Assembly (NCBI GenBank): GCA_028274465.1
Contig: CM051458.1
Location: forward strand, 82,108,085-82,172,084
From: Plantago ovata
Lineage: Eukaryota; Streptophyta; Magnoliopsida; Lamiales; Plantaginaceae
Length of the DNA stretch: 64,000 bases
Direction of reading: 5' to 3'
The position numbers and the translations under genes were made by a program. The number at the start of each line of letters is the position of its first letter. Position 1 is the first letter of the stretch. The notes under the pieces are model-generated. The model was not told the origin of the DNA, did not search any database, and was given only the letters and a program-made list of their open reading frames with translations. Below are positions 1 to 11,149 of this stretch, in pieces.

Positions 1-1880
1 CTAATATGTTTATTGTTACTTACTACTACAGGTTTACTGACATCAGTTTGTACCTGATAGTATATAAAGGAGTTCGTCTTTGCTTTAATGTGAACTTGAA
101 TGGCAGTGATATATTATTCCATGTATGATGTTGTGAAGTTGTTGGTCAATCTAGAAAAACATAAATACAATGTCATTGTTCTTGGTTCCATGGTTATCTA
201 AGCTTTGTTGATTCCTTGAGATATGTGCATGAAAGTGATTAGACATAAGATATGAGTTCAGGGTGAGGAAATATTTGATGCACTCATATTTGGGGTTATT
301 TGGCCTTTCTGTGATTTTGTTCCGTTGTTCACCACCTACTATTTACTTGTGACCTTATATTTTGAACTCGTAAAGAACAATTCAAGACCTTGCAGTTGTT
401 TACTTTTTCTAGCATCTCAGCTTTATTTGCTTGTTTGATAACAAACTTAATCTAACTCACTGACTCACACAATAGCAATACAAACAGCCCTGAAGAGGAC
501 AAAGTTATGTTGGATATTGTCTGCTATTTTTTTCCAAGCTTAAGCTTAGCTTGATACAATCGGCACATATTACTGCAAGACATATCTGAATCATTGAAGA
601 ATTATATCCTATGAGACCACTTAGTGCATGTACTTCATTGACTGGATACATGTGCTTAGGAATCATATGCTTGCAAAGACATCAGTAGTATATGTACATT
701 TATTGGTTGCCTATTATTATGCCTGGGTCTATATCTTAAAGCTGATTTTCACATATTTAAGCAATAAGAATGAGTAAAAGAGGATGTTAATTCTTAGATA
801 CTTAAATGAACCCCTACTGCTATTAAAAAAAAAAAACGTTGTCCTTTACGAGCCACAGAGATAAACGTCTTGTGCTGGCAAGATCAGTTTGAACTCCTTA
901 TTTGTTAATGTGCATATTCCGTATCTACTATCTGTATTTGATATTGATTTCTGGTCGTCATTGCAGACTACAAAACGGACAGTGCCATTCCTATTTGTCA
1001 GAGGGGATGGTGTCATACTGGTTTCACCTCCACTGAGAACAACCTGATGTGGAGGATCTAGTGATGTATTTTTACCTAGAACATAACGGTGTTTTATGTG
1101 TAATCCTGGGTTCTCTTTAACTACAACTCGATGATGCACTGTCTGAGTTGCCTTGTATCCTGTTTACAATCTCGTGTGAGTTATCTTTGGCAATCATGGA
1201 TATTTATGTGATTCACTCTTGACTTTAACTAATCGTGAAAATCTATTTGCATTCTACACGACATATTACAGCGAATGATCATCCAAGTATTTCTCACCTC
1301 ACCTTCCCACCGTTTTTGGGAGGTAATTTAGATGATGTTAGCATGCATGCGGATGGTTAAGTTACAGTAGAAATTTCTAGAGAAGTCATGGAACCAAGTC
1401 TTTCTACTATAGCAAGACTGGTAGGATGCTGTATGAATCTCTCATTTGACCCATTGTTATTCTCTAGTTCATGTTTAGCTATTAAATTCTGTTATACCCT
1501 ATGACCATTCCTTTGGGATAATAAATGACAATGATTGGCCATAATCTTATCTAATACTATACTCAGAGTTGAGAATTTGAGATATGGTTGTTAAACAGGA
1601 GATTTGTTTGTCTGATTCAGGAAGTATATTAATACTATATTATGTGTCCTTGATATTATTGAATGACTTTAGCTATCTGTTTGGATGATATCTAATATAT
1701 CTATCTATATGTATTTGATTTTTGTATTTTCTAAGAAAATTAAGATATTGGGAGTGGAGTATGAAAAGAGTGAGAACTGAGTAGTAGGTATCTAATCAAG
1801 CTTTTTTTGTATGTGCTTTGTGTAATGACGCATTTGGTTCAATTGGAATTTGAACTTTGAGCTTATGAACAATAAAATAT
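1..1880. other. Intergenic, no gene recognised
   Basis: I see no supported gene here. A splice-acceptor-like 'ctactacag' near 31 is followed by a short open stretch ending in TGA near 58, which could be the last exon of a gene starting left of the window, but nothing confirms it. A 97-codon minus-strand reading frame at 846-1139 has no motif I recognise and no codon support. The rest is AT-rich without clear repeats. Confidence 0.4.
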
Positions 1881-2982
1881 TATTACTTTGGGAAAAATGC
1901 ATAGATGTACATTGTGTTTGTTGAAATGTGTAAAAGTGTACGTTGTGTTTAAAAAATTGCATATATGTGTAACTTGTGTTATTCAGAACTATGCACACTT
2001 GCTCCAAACTTGGAGAGTGCATCCCAATCTCCATATATGCAAGTATGATAATATTTGTATACATCAATGTGTTAAATATAATTATAAAATTTATAAATAA
2101 AATATTATTTAATTACAACATTGTAAATTATAAAAGAATAATAAAAAATATTAAAAATTTATTGTATAAATTATAAAAATGTCAAAAAATTATAAAAGTT
2201 ATATGACATATATGACCAAAATAAAAATCTTTTATTCTAAAGAATATATGCATACATCATACATATTTGATTTTTTTTTTTAAACTGTACGAGATCTTCT
2301 CATTAAGACTCCAAAAACGTTGTCAGTATAAAGGCCGACACACTTGTCCAGGCCATCCAAGTTCAACAGAATAACACTCACAAGTAAAACACATAACAAT
2401 CAAGTCTAATCAAATATTAAAGCATATACGGGATCCTTCAGCTTTGGATATAGGTTACTCCTCTTGATCACCGTTTGAATTGCAGTAGCACTAATCCGGG
2501 CTGTGTCGATCGGTTTGTCCTGAAAAGTGAAGGCGTTGCGCGCACTCCAGATACCATAAATAACCTCAGCAACAAGTCCTTTGAGCAATTGTGATTTCCA
2601 GCCTTTCCCTCGTACTCTTCGCACCAGTTCTGCCACACCATTACACTACAAGGAAAACTAACTTTAGCGATGGATGTCATCCGTCGCTATATGTTAGCGA
2701 TCCGTCGCTAAAGGCGATTAGCGACAGATTGTCCGTCGCTAAATAGGACGTCGCGAAAAGTGGCGTCGCTAAAATAAAAAGCGACGGTTAAACCCAACCG
2801 TCGAAAAATAATAGCGACGGATAAACCTATCCGTCTCCCTAGTGGTCGTTGACCATTATGGAGACGGAATAAATTATCCGTCGCTATTATTTGCGACGGT
2901 TGGGTTTAACCGTCGCTAAATGGATGGGACACGTGTCCTTCCCTGGCCAAGTGCTCAGGGCGACGGATAGAGTCATCCGTCG

Positions 2983-3177
<195 letters not shown>

Positions 3178-3443
3178 TTTTTTTTTTTATTTTATTTTTT
3201 TGTTTTTTAATTTCTGTTATGTTTTCAAATTATGTTTGTTATTCGAGTTAAATTGAATGCGCCAGAGATTATGTACGATGATTGACGGTACGAAACTATA
3301 AATTTCATTCAACAAACTAAAATTGTACGTACAGAAATACTAAAATGTACGAACATAAACATAAAAAACGAGCATCTCAAAATGTACGGAGATGCAATCC
3401 TACAATGTACGAACATAAACTAAAAAAATACTAAAACTACTAG

Positions 3444-4225
3444 CTACTCCTCTGCCTCTGCGTTCTCCTCGGCCTCTGCGTTCTCCACCCCACCCAAAGC
3501 TCCAATATGGTGGTGCGGCTGGATGAGAGGAGGGTTCCGGTTCCAGTACGCTTCCCACAGCGGTCGAGAAGCCGTGTCAATCCATAGGGGCCATTTTCCC
3601 TCCTTGCTCCAGTCAGTTTTGACTCTCATCATCGTATGCATGTGGATGCTAGATCCTCGGACCAGTAACGCATTCCACAACTCCTCCATATGAGCAGGAG
3701 GCATATAGTAGTAGTTCTGCAATATATATTCAATGTACATAAGTGAAATGAAACACAATTTACCTAAATGTTACACTTAATTAGTGAGCGCCGCCTACTC
3801 AATAACCTAAGGTTGCGGTCTAACATAATCATGGGCGCCGCCTACCCAACATCATGAATGCGGACGTAAAGTTATTAACACAAATAAAGTACCTTCAATT
3901 TCTCGAAAAACTGCTCCTTTGCGGACATAGGAAGCGTACTCCACCTTTCACCCCCACTCTCTGGCTCTGGAAGCGTATGAAATCTTCTACAGATGATGTT
4001 ACCCACTTTCTATTAGCTTCAGCCGGGTGAAACCTGTAACACATATTAAAAAAATAATTATGGATACACACAACTATATATAAAAACAATTAAATACAAA
4101 CTTTAAGTACAAACTTACATGGAACCCTGCCCAACATACAAGACAGGCAACCCATTGTCGCCGCCCTGGGGCAGTGCTTGACCATCGTCGCCGCCCTGGG
4201 GTTGTGCTTGACCATCGATGTTCAT
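3444..4225 (-). pseudogene. CACTA-1 accessory-protein gene, three exons (first copy)
   Basis: Inferred exons are 4119-4225, 3893-4033 and 3444-3716, with GT-AG introns. Exon 1 encodes a short N-terminus with a duplicated GQAxPQGGD unit. Exon 2 begins FHPAEANRK and exon 3 begins NYYYMPPAHMEELW, with the motif GKWPLW further on and an acidic ENAEAEE tail. Exon 2 here lacks one T present in the second copy (8171-8312), which breaks the frame. With that base the model would encode 173 residues. The middle part aligns with exons 2-3 of the CACTA-2 gene (WPLW, 'LW.A', 'YW..N') and shares the same intron position, so I infer a CACTA accessory protein. It has no transposase motif and function is unproven. 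Confidence 0.5.
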
Positions 4226-4259
4226 TGTCTGATTGTTAGTTAACTTATTGTCACTTAAT

Positions 4260-5640
4260 AAGTACAGACGAGGACTCGGAAAGCAAGGAAAGTTTGTAAT
4301 GTTTACTCTATGGATACCAGGAAATAAGTCCTTTTATTAGTAGGCCACGCGATGAGAATGACTGAAATAGGCCGGCACAGTAACAACGACATTAGAAATG
4401 CTGTTGTTACGGTGCCTGCCTATTACAATCATTCACAACACAAGGTCATATTATTAGTTTGGTCCTCTGGTGTGTTCAGTTAAATACAATAAGTTCGCTT
4501 GAATGTTAGTAAGGCTTACCAATGGGTGCAAATCAATAAAACGCTTACTGATCGACAGTAAACGTATGTATTAGTTATCACCCAATGTAAGCCTAATCCA
4601 ACACTTCCAAACTAATATATGTATATCATCACCACACCTATTCATTTCAATGAAAGACAAACTATTATGTGTGTCTTAAGTCAAATACAATCAGTTCGAT
4701 TAAATGTCGAGGAGACTTTTCTATGGGACCTAACCAATGTAACGCTCACTGGTCGATAGTAAGCATGTACTATTAGTTAGGGCACAAGAAAAATCTTACC
4801 AACACACAGAAATCAATTATAATAGCATCATCACACTCAATAGCTTATAACATAATTAAAATAATTAACATTATTAATCTATTAATTAACATAATTATAA
4901 TTATCAGAACTTAAGTACGCAGAATTTTAATCTTTTTTATTAATCAAACTTAATCCAACTTAATTCAAAATTTAACAAATATTAAGCAAATTTAACATGA
5001 ATATTATAAACATGAAAACATAACTAACTTAAGCAATTTAACAGAACTAACTTAAGCAAATTTAACATGCATATAAGCATGAATAACCAATTTAACATGA
5101 ATAAGGTATTAACATGAATATTATGATATTCAAATCCATTTACATGAATATTAACCAAATTACAGTTAAAAATTAGGGTTAATTTGGGGCAAATCAAACC
5201 CAACCTTCAGGCAAAATTCATTTACAGATTTAAGAGAACCATTCTAGCTATACAACATATATAATTTCACAATTAACAACTATAAAAATCAGATTTAAGC
5301 ACAAAATATAAAAAGCCCCAAAAATTAGGGTTAGGGTTCTAACCTTTTTTGGGCAAAGATCGAATCGGAGAGGAGAAGAGGATTAGGTGGCTCGTCACTA
5401 GGCACAATGGTGACTAATTCTACCATTTCAACCAAAAATGAGGAATTAGAAAATGAAATTGAAAAATTGGAGAAGCAAAAGAATGAGAGGAAGTAAACTT
5501 ACAGATTGTATTAAAGAATGGTGGCGGTGGAAGGTGGTGGCGGCGGCGATGATGAACGCGGACGATGGTGGGTGGTAGTCAGGGTTGGGGTTTGATTTGG
5601 GGGAGAAGAGAAATGGGGGAGGAGAATGAGAGAATGCTCT
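4260..5640. other. Non-coding interior of CACTA-1
   Basis: This AT-rich stretch lies between the gene's start codon and the right subterminal repeats. It includes repeated short 'aatttaacatgaat' phrases at 4990-5160. I see no coding potential. It probably holds the promoter and leader of the element's gene; a GC-rich GGTGGCGG run lies near 5520-5550. Confidence 0.4.
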
Positions 5641-5854
5641 CTTTGTAAGCAGACATCGTCTGCTTTATACAGACATATAGCGACGAATTACTAATCCAGT
5701 AATCCGTCGCCATTTCTCAAATTTAATTTATATTTTCCTTTTTTTTTTTTCACAGTCAACGACGTATAGCGACGGATAAACTCATCTGTCTCCAATTTAG
5801 AGACGGATAAAACTTATCCGTCGTTCCTGGAGACGCGGATTGGATCTCGAATAC

Positions 5855-5881
5855 ACGAACTGAGCTTAGAGCGCAGTTCGT
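5855..5881. promoter_or_regulatory. Conserved subterminal hairpin of CACTA-1
   Basis: Arms ACGAACTG and CAGTTCGT enclose 11 bases. The same hairpin is at the matching place in CACTA-2 (61665-61691), although the interiors of the two elements are highly divergent. Conservation suggests a role in transposition or expression, which is inference. Confidence 0.55.
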
Positions 5882-7039
5882 CTCTATCCGTCGCTAAGTG
5901 TAGCGATCCGTCGCTAAATAGCGACGGATCGTATTCGTATCAATTATTCCGTCGCTAAATGGATGATTTCTTGTAGTGGTATCCCAGCAGTTCCAGCGGA
6001 CGTCTGACTGGCACCAGCTCGTAACAGTTCGCAATATAGAACCAGTTTGTGTGCAGTCGAAAAACAAGTGTTCCACGGACTCTGGATGGCCACAGAAACA
6101 ACATTGTCCATCAGTCTCGATGCCAAAAAACTGCAGCCGGTCCTTGGTCGCCAATCGCTTGTGGAGGCAGAGCCAAAGAATGAACACAGACCTTCGACGA
6201 GCCATGTTCTTAAGCACAAGGTCTTTCCACGAGATCTTTTCTTTCAAGCCACGTAGCCCCGCATAAATTTTTTCGCCTCAAAACTGCCACGTGATATGCA
6301 CTCATTCCACTCATTTAATCCACAAACCTGGTCCCGGAGTTTGAATATATTTTTGATGATCCAGGAACAGGTCGACGGGGTGTATATTGGCTGACTGGCG
6401 TGTCTTTCAGTAGTAGCTGTGCACCCATCTTATCCAAAGCTTGTCCGTTTTATTTTGAATATTCCATAGGAGTTTGGCCATCAAAGCTTGTTTCCACTCT
6501 CTTAAAGATCGCATATTCAGTCCACCAAACTTCGCGGACAGCATATAGTATCCCAAGCCACAAGAGATTTACGGGACTGATTTTCACTCCCACTCCACAA
6601 GTACATTCGGCATATGCTTTCAATATGATTCAATACCTGCTTAAGAAGGGGAAATACTTGTAACAATGATTAGTTACGGAGAATAAGACGCTCTCAATGA
6701 GTTGGCGGCACCCAGTATGGCTGGGTAACTTAGACGTGTACATATTTGATTGTTATATAAATGTGCCCAAGTCAGTGGCGGAATCAATTTTTGGTTGGTG
6801 AAGATAGGGGAGTTGTGCTCTTATTTTCGTTTTTTGTGTGATCTTAGATTATTGGTAGTGATTTAGCTTCATGGTTTTGATATCAATGTCTAAATTATTT
6901 TGGATAAAATCATATCAAAAATCCTAGTTCAAAGGTTAGGCCTCTTTTGGATAAAATGTCTTACCCTTCCAAAATGCTTTTGTGCCCAAGAGAAAAATCA
7001 GTGACAATATCATGGATTGCTCATCCGTTGTTACATTCT

Positions 7040-7275
7040 ATGATTAAAGGAGAAAAAATAACAAGCAGATTATCCGTCGCTAAATTAGGACGTCGCGAAA
7101 GGCGATTCGACGCTAGATTGGACTTCATAGACCTAAAATTTAAGGAAATTAAATCCCTCCCGAAATTTAAAACTTATGGAGACGGTCAAACCTGCTCCTT
7201 GGGTTAAAGTCAACCAATGGATGGGACACGTGTCCTCCCCTGGGGAATTAGGGCGACGGATATGAGTCATCCGTC
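7040..7275. other. Mosaic junction between two tandem copies
   Basis: This stretch alternates, every 10-40 bases, between LINE B sequence (as at 11351-11565) and CACTA-1 left-end sequence (as at 2700-2990). Examples are 'tccgtcgctaaat' from the CACTA, then 'ctagattgga', then 'aaacctgctcctt' from the LINE, then 'gggacacgtgtcc' from the CACTA. Recombination gives one clean switch, whereas interleaving at this scale is what a consensus of mismatched reads looks like. I read it as an assembly artefact. Confidence 0.75.
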
Positions 7276-7342
7276 CTTATATTATATATATATATATATA
7301 TAATATATATATGATATATATATAATATATATATATATAGAT

Positions 7343-7424
<82 letters not shown>

Positions 7425-10266
7425 ATTATATATATATATATAATATTATTATATATTTAATAATATTAATTTTTTTTTTTTTTATTTATGTTTTGTTTTT
7501 TAAATTCTGTTATTGTCAAATTATGTTTGTTATTCGAGTAAAATTGAATGCGCCAGAGAATGTACGATGATTGACGGTACGAAACTATAAATAAAAAAAA
7601 AAATTGTACGTACAGAAATACTAAAATGTACGAACATAAACAAAAAACGAGCATCTCAAAATGTACGGAGATGCAATCCTACAATGTACGAACATAAACT
7701 AAAAAAATACTAAAACTACTGCTACTCTGCTGCCTCTGCGTTCTCCTCGGCCTCTGCGTTCTCACCCCACCCAAAGCTCCAATATGGTGGTGCGGCTGGA
7801 TGAGAGGAGGGTTCCGGTTCCAGTACGCTTCCCACAGCGGTCGAGAAGCCGTGTCAATCCATAGGGGCCATTTTCCCTCCTTGCTCCAGTCAGTTTTGAC
7901 TCTCATCATCGTATGCATGTGGATGCTAGATCCTCGGACCAGTAACGCATTCCACAACTCCTCCATATGAGCAGGAGGCATATAGTAGTAGTTCTGCAAT
8001 ATATATTCAATGTACATAAGTGAAATGAAACACAATTTACCTAAATGTTACACTTAATTAGTGAGCGCCGCCTACTCAATAACCTAAGGTTGCGGTCTAA
8101 CATAATCATGGGCGCCGCCTACCCAACATCATGAATGCGGACGTAAAGTTATTAAACACAAATAAAGTACCTTCAATTTCTCGAAAAACTGCTCCTTTGC
8201 GGACATAGGAAGCGTACTCCACCTTTCACCCCCACTCTCTGGCTCTGGAAGCGTATGAAATCTTCTACAGATGATGTTACCCAACTTTCTATTAGCTTCA
8301 GCCGGGTGAAACCTGTAACACATATTAAAAAAATAATTATGGATACACACAACTATATATAAAAACAATTAAATACAAACTTTAAGTACAAAACTTACAT
8401 GGAACCCTGCCCAACATACAAGACAGGCAACCCATTGTCGCCGCCCTGGGGCAGTGCTTGACCATCGTCGCCGCCCTGGGGTTGTGCTTGACCATCGATG
8501 TTCATTGTCTGATTGTTAGTTAACTTATTGTCACTTAATAAGTACAGACGAGGACTCGGAAAGCAAGGAAAGTTTGTAATGTTTACTCTATGGATACCAG
8601 GAAATAAAGTCCTTTTATTAGTAGGCCACGCGATGAGAATGACTGAAATAGGCCGGCACAGTAACAACGACATTAGAAATGCTGTTGTTACGGTGCCTGC
8701 CTATTACAATCATTCACAACACAAGGTCATATTATTAGTTTGGTCCTCTGGTGTGTTCAGTTAAATACAATAAGTTCGCTTGAATGTTAGTAAGGCTTAC
8801 CAATGGGTGCAAATCAATAAAACGCTTACTGATCGACAGTAAACGTATGTATTAGTTATCACCCAATGTAAGCCTAATCCAACACTTCCAAACTAATATA
8901 TGTATATCATCACCACACCTATTCATTTCAATGAAAGACAAACTATTATGTGTGTCTTAAGTCAAATACAATCAGTTCGATTAAATGTCGAGGAGACTTT
9001 TCTATGGGACCTAACCAATGTAACGCTCACTGGTCGATAGTAAGCATGTACTATTAGTTAGGGCACAAGAAAAATCTTACCAACACACAGAAATCAATTA
9101 TAATAGCATCATCACACTCAATAGCTTATTAACATAATTAAAATAATTAACATTATTAATCTATTAATTAACATAATTATAATTATCAGAACTTAAGTAC
9201 GCAGAATTTTAATCTTTTTTATTAATCAAACTTAATCCAACTTAATTCAAAATTTAACAAATATTAAGCAAATTTAACATGAATATTATAATAACATGAA
9301 AACATAACTAACTTAAGCAATTTAACAGAACTAACTTAAGCAAATTTAACATGCATATTAAGCATGAATAACCAATTTAACATGAATAAGGTATTAACAT
9401 GAATATTATGATATTCAAATCCATTTAACATGAATATTAACCAAATTACAGTTAAAAATTAGGGTTAATTTGGGGCAAATCAAACCCAACCTTCAGGCAA
9501 AATTCATTTACAGATTTAAGAGAACCATTCTAGCTATACAACATATATAATTTCACAATTAACAACTATAAAAATCAGATTTAAGCACAAAATATAAAAA
9601 GCCCCAAAAATTAGGGTTAGGGTTCTAACCTTTTTTGGGCAAAGATCGAATCGGAGAGGAGAAGAGGATTAGGTGGCTCGTCACTAGGCACAATGGTGAC
9701 TAATTCTACCAATTTCAACCAAAAATGAGGAATTAGAAAATGAAATTGAAAAATTGGAGAAGCAAAAGAATGAGAGGAAGTAAACTTACAGATTGTATTA
9801 AAGAATGGTGGCGGTGGAAGGTGGTGGCGGCGGCGATGATGAACGCGGACGATGGTGGGTGGTAGTCAGGGTTTGGGGTTTGATTTGGGGGAGAAGAGAA
9901 ATGGGGGAGGAGAATGAGAGAATGCTCTCTTTGTAAGCAGACATCGTCTGCTTTATACAGACATATAGCGACGAATTACTAATCCAGTAATCCGTCGCCA
10001 TTTCTCAAATTTAATTTATATTTTCCTTTTTTTTTTTCACAGTCAACGACGTATAGCGACGGATAAACTCATCTGTCTCCAATTTAGAGACGGATAAAAC
10101 TTATCCGTCGTTCCTGGAGACGCGGATTGGATCTCTGAATACACGAACTGAGCTTAGAGCGCAGTTCGTCTCTATCCGTCGCTAAGTGTAGCGATCCGTC
10201 GCTAAATAGCGACGGATCGTATTCGTATCAATTATTCCGTCGCTAAATGGATGATTTCTTGTAGTG
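7212..10266. mobile_element. CACTA-1, second copy lacking its left end
   Basis: It is identical to the first copy apart from single-base indels. The right end is TTCTTGTAGTG at 10256-10266 followed by gta. The left terminus and first subterminal repeats are missing or scrambled in the mosaic junction. Confidence 0.85.
7720..8505 (-). pseudogene. CACTA-1 accessory-protein gene (second copy)
   Basis: Exons are 8399-8505, 8171-8312 and about 7720-7993. Exons 1 and 2 are in frame here (107 and 142 nt), giving MNIDGQAQPQGGDD then FHPAEANRKLGN. In exon 3 a missing C ('ttctcacccc' instead of 'ttctccacccc') throws the tail out of frame after GALGG. Each copy therefore carries a different lesion, and the intact reading exists only by comparing them. 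See the first copy for homology and inferred role. Confidence 0.5.
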
Positions 10267-11029
10267 GTATCCCAGCAGTTCCAGCGGACGTCTGACTGGC
10301 ACCAGCTCGTAACAGTTCGCAATATAGAACCAGTTTGTGTGCAGTCGAAAAACAAGTGTTCCACGGACTCTGGATGGCCACAGAAACAACATTGTCCATC
10401 AGTCTCGATGCCAAAAAACTGCAGCCGGTCCTTGGTCGCCAATCGCTTGTGGAGGCAGAGCCAAAGAATGAACACAGACCTTCGACGAGCCATGTTCTTA
10501 AGCACAAGGTCTTTCCACGAGATCTTTTCTTTCAAGCCACGTAGCCCCGCATAAATTTTTTCGCCTCAAAACTGCCACGTGATATGCACTCATTCCACTC
10601 ATTTAATCCACAAACCTGGTCCCGGAGTTTGAATATATTTTTGATGATCCAGGAACAGGTCGACGGGGGTGTATATTGGCTGACTGGCGTGTCTTTCAAG
10701 TAGTAGCTGTGCACCCATCTTATCCAAAGCTTGTCCGTTTTATTTTGAATATTCCATAGGAGTTTGGCCATCAAAGCTTGTTTCCACTCTCTTAAAGATC
10801 GCATATTCAGTCCACCAAACTTCGCGGACAGCATATAGTATCCCAAGCCACAAGAGATTTACGGGACTGATTTTCACTCCCACTCCACAAGTACATTCGG
10901 CATATGCTTTCAATATGATTCAATACCTGCTTAAGAAGGGGAAATACTTGTAACCAATGATTAGTTACGGAGAATAAGACGCTCTCAATGAGTTGGCGGC
11001 ACCCAGTATGGCTGGGTAACTTAGACGTG
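10267..11029 (-). mobile_element. LINE A 5' portion, second copy
   Basis: It matches 5979-6738 with about six extra single bases. Longer frames survive here: 10532-10846 includes LREWKQALMAKLLWNIQNK and 10807-11034 includes QLIESVLFSVTNHWLQVF, both from the region between reverse transcriptase and zf-RVT. The 13-bp duplication tacatatttgatt follows at 11030-11042. Confidence 0.85.
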
Positions 11030-11149
11030 TACATATTTGATTGTTATATAAATGTGCCCAAGTCAGTGGCGGAATCAATTTTTGGTTGGTGAAGATAGGG
11101 GAGTTGTGCTCTTATTTTCGTTTTTTGTGTGATCTTAGATGTATTGGTA

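Noticed and set aside
846..1139. 97-codon minus-strand frame as a gene
   Set aside because: No recognised motif, no neighbouring exons and no promoter evidence.
6772..6800. hAT end ('cagtggcggaatcaa') and again at 11065
   Set aside because: No partner end or 8-bp duplication was found.
6947..7207. 86-codon frame at the junction
   Set aside because: It runs through the mosaic seam and is an artefact.
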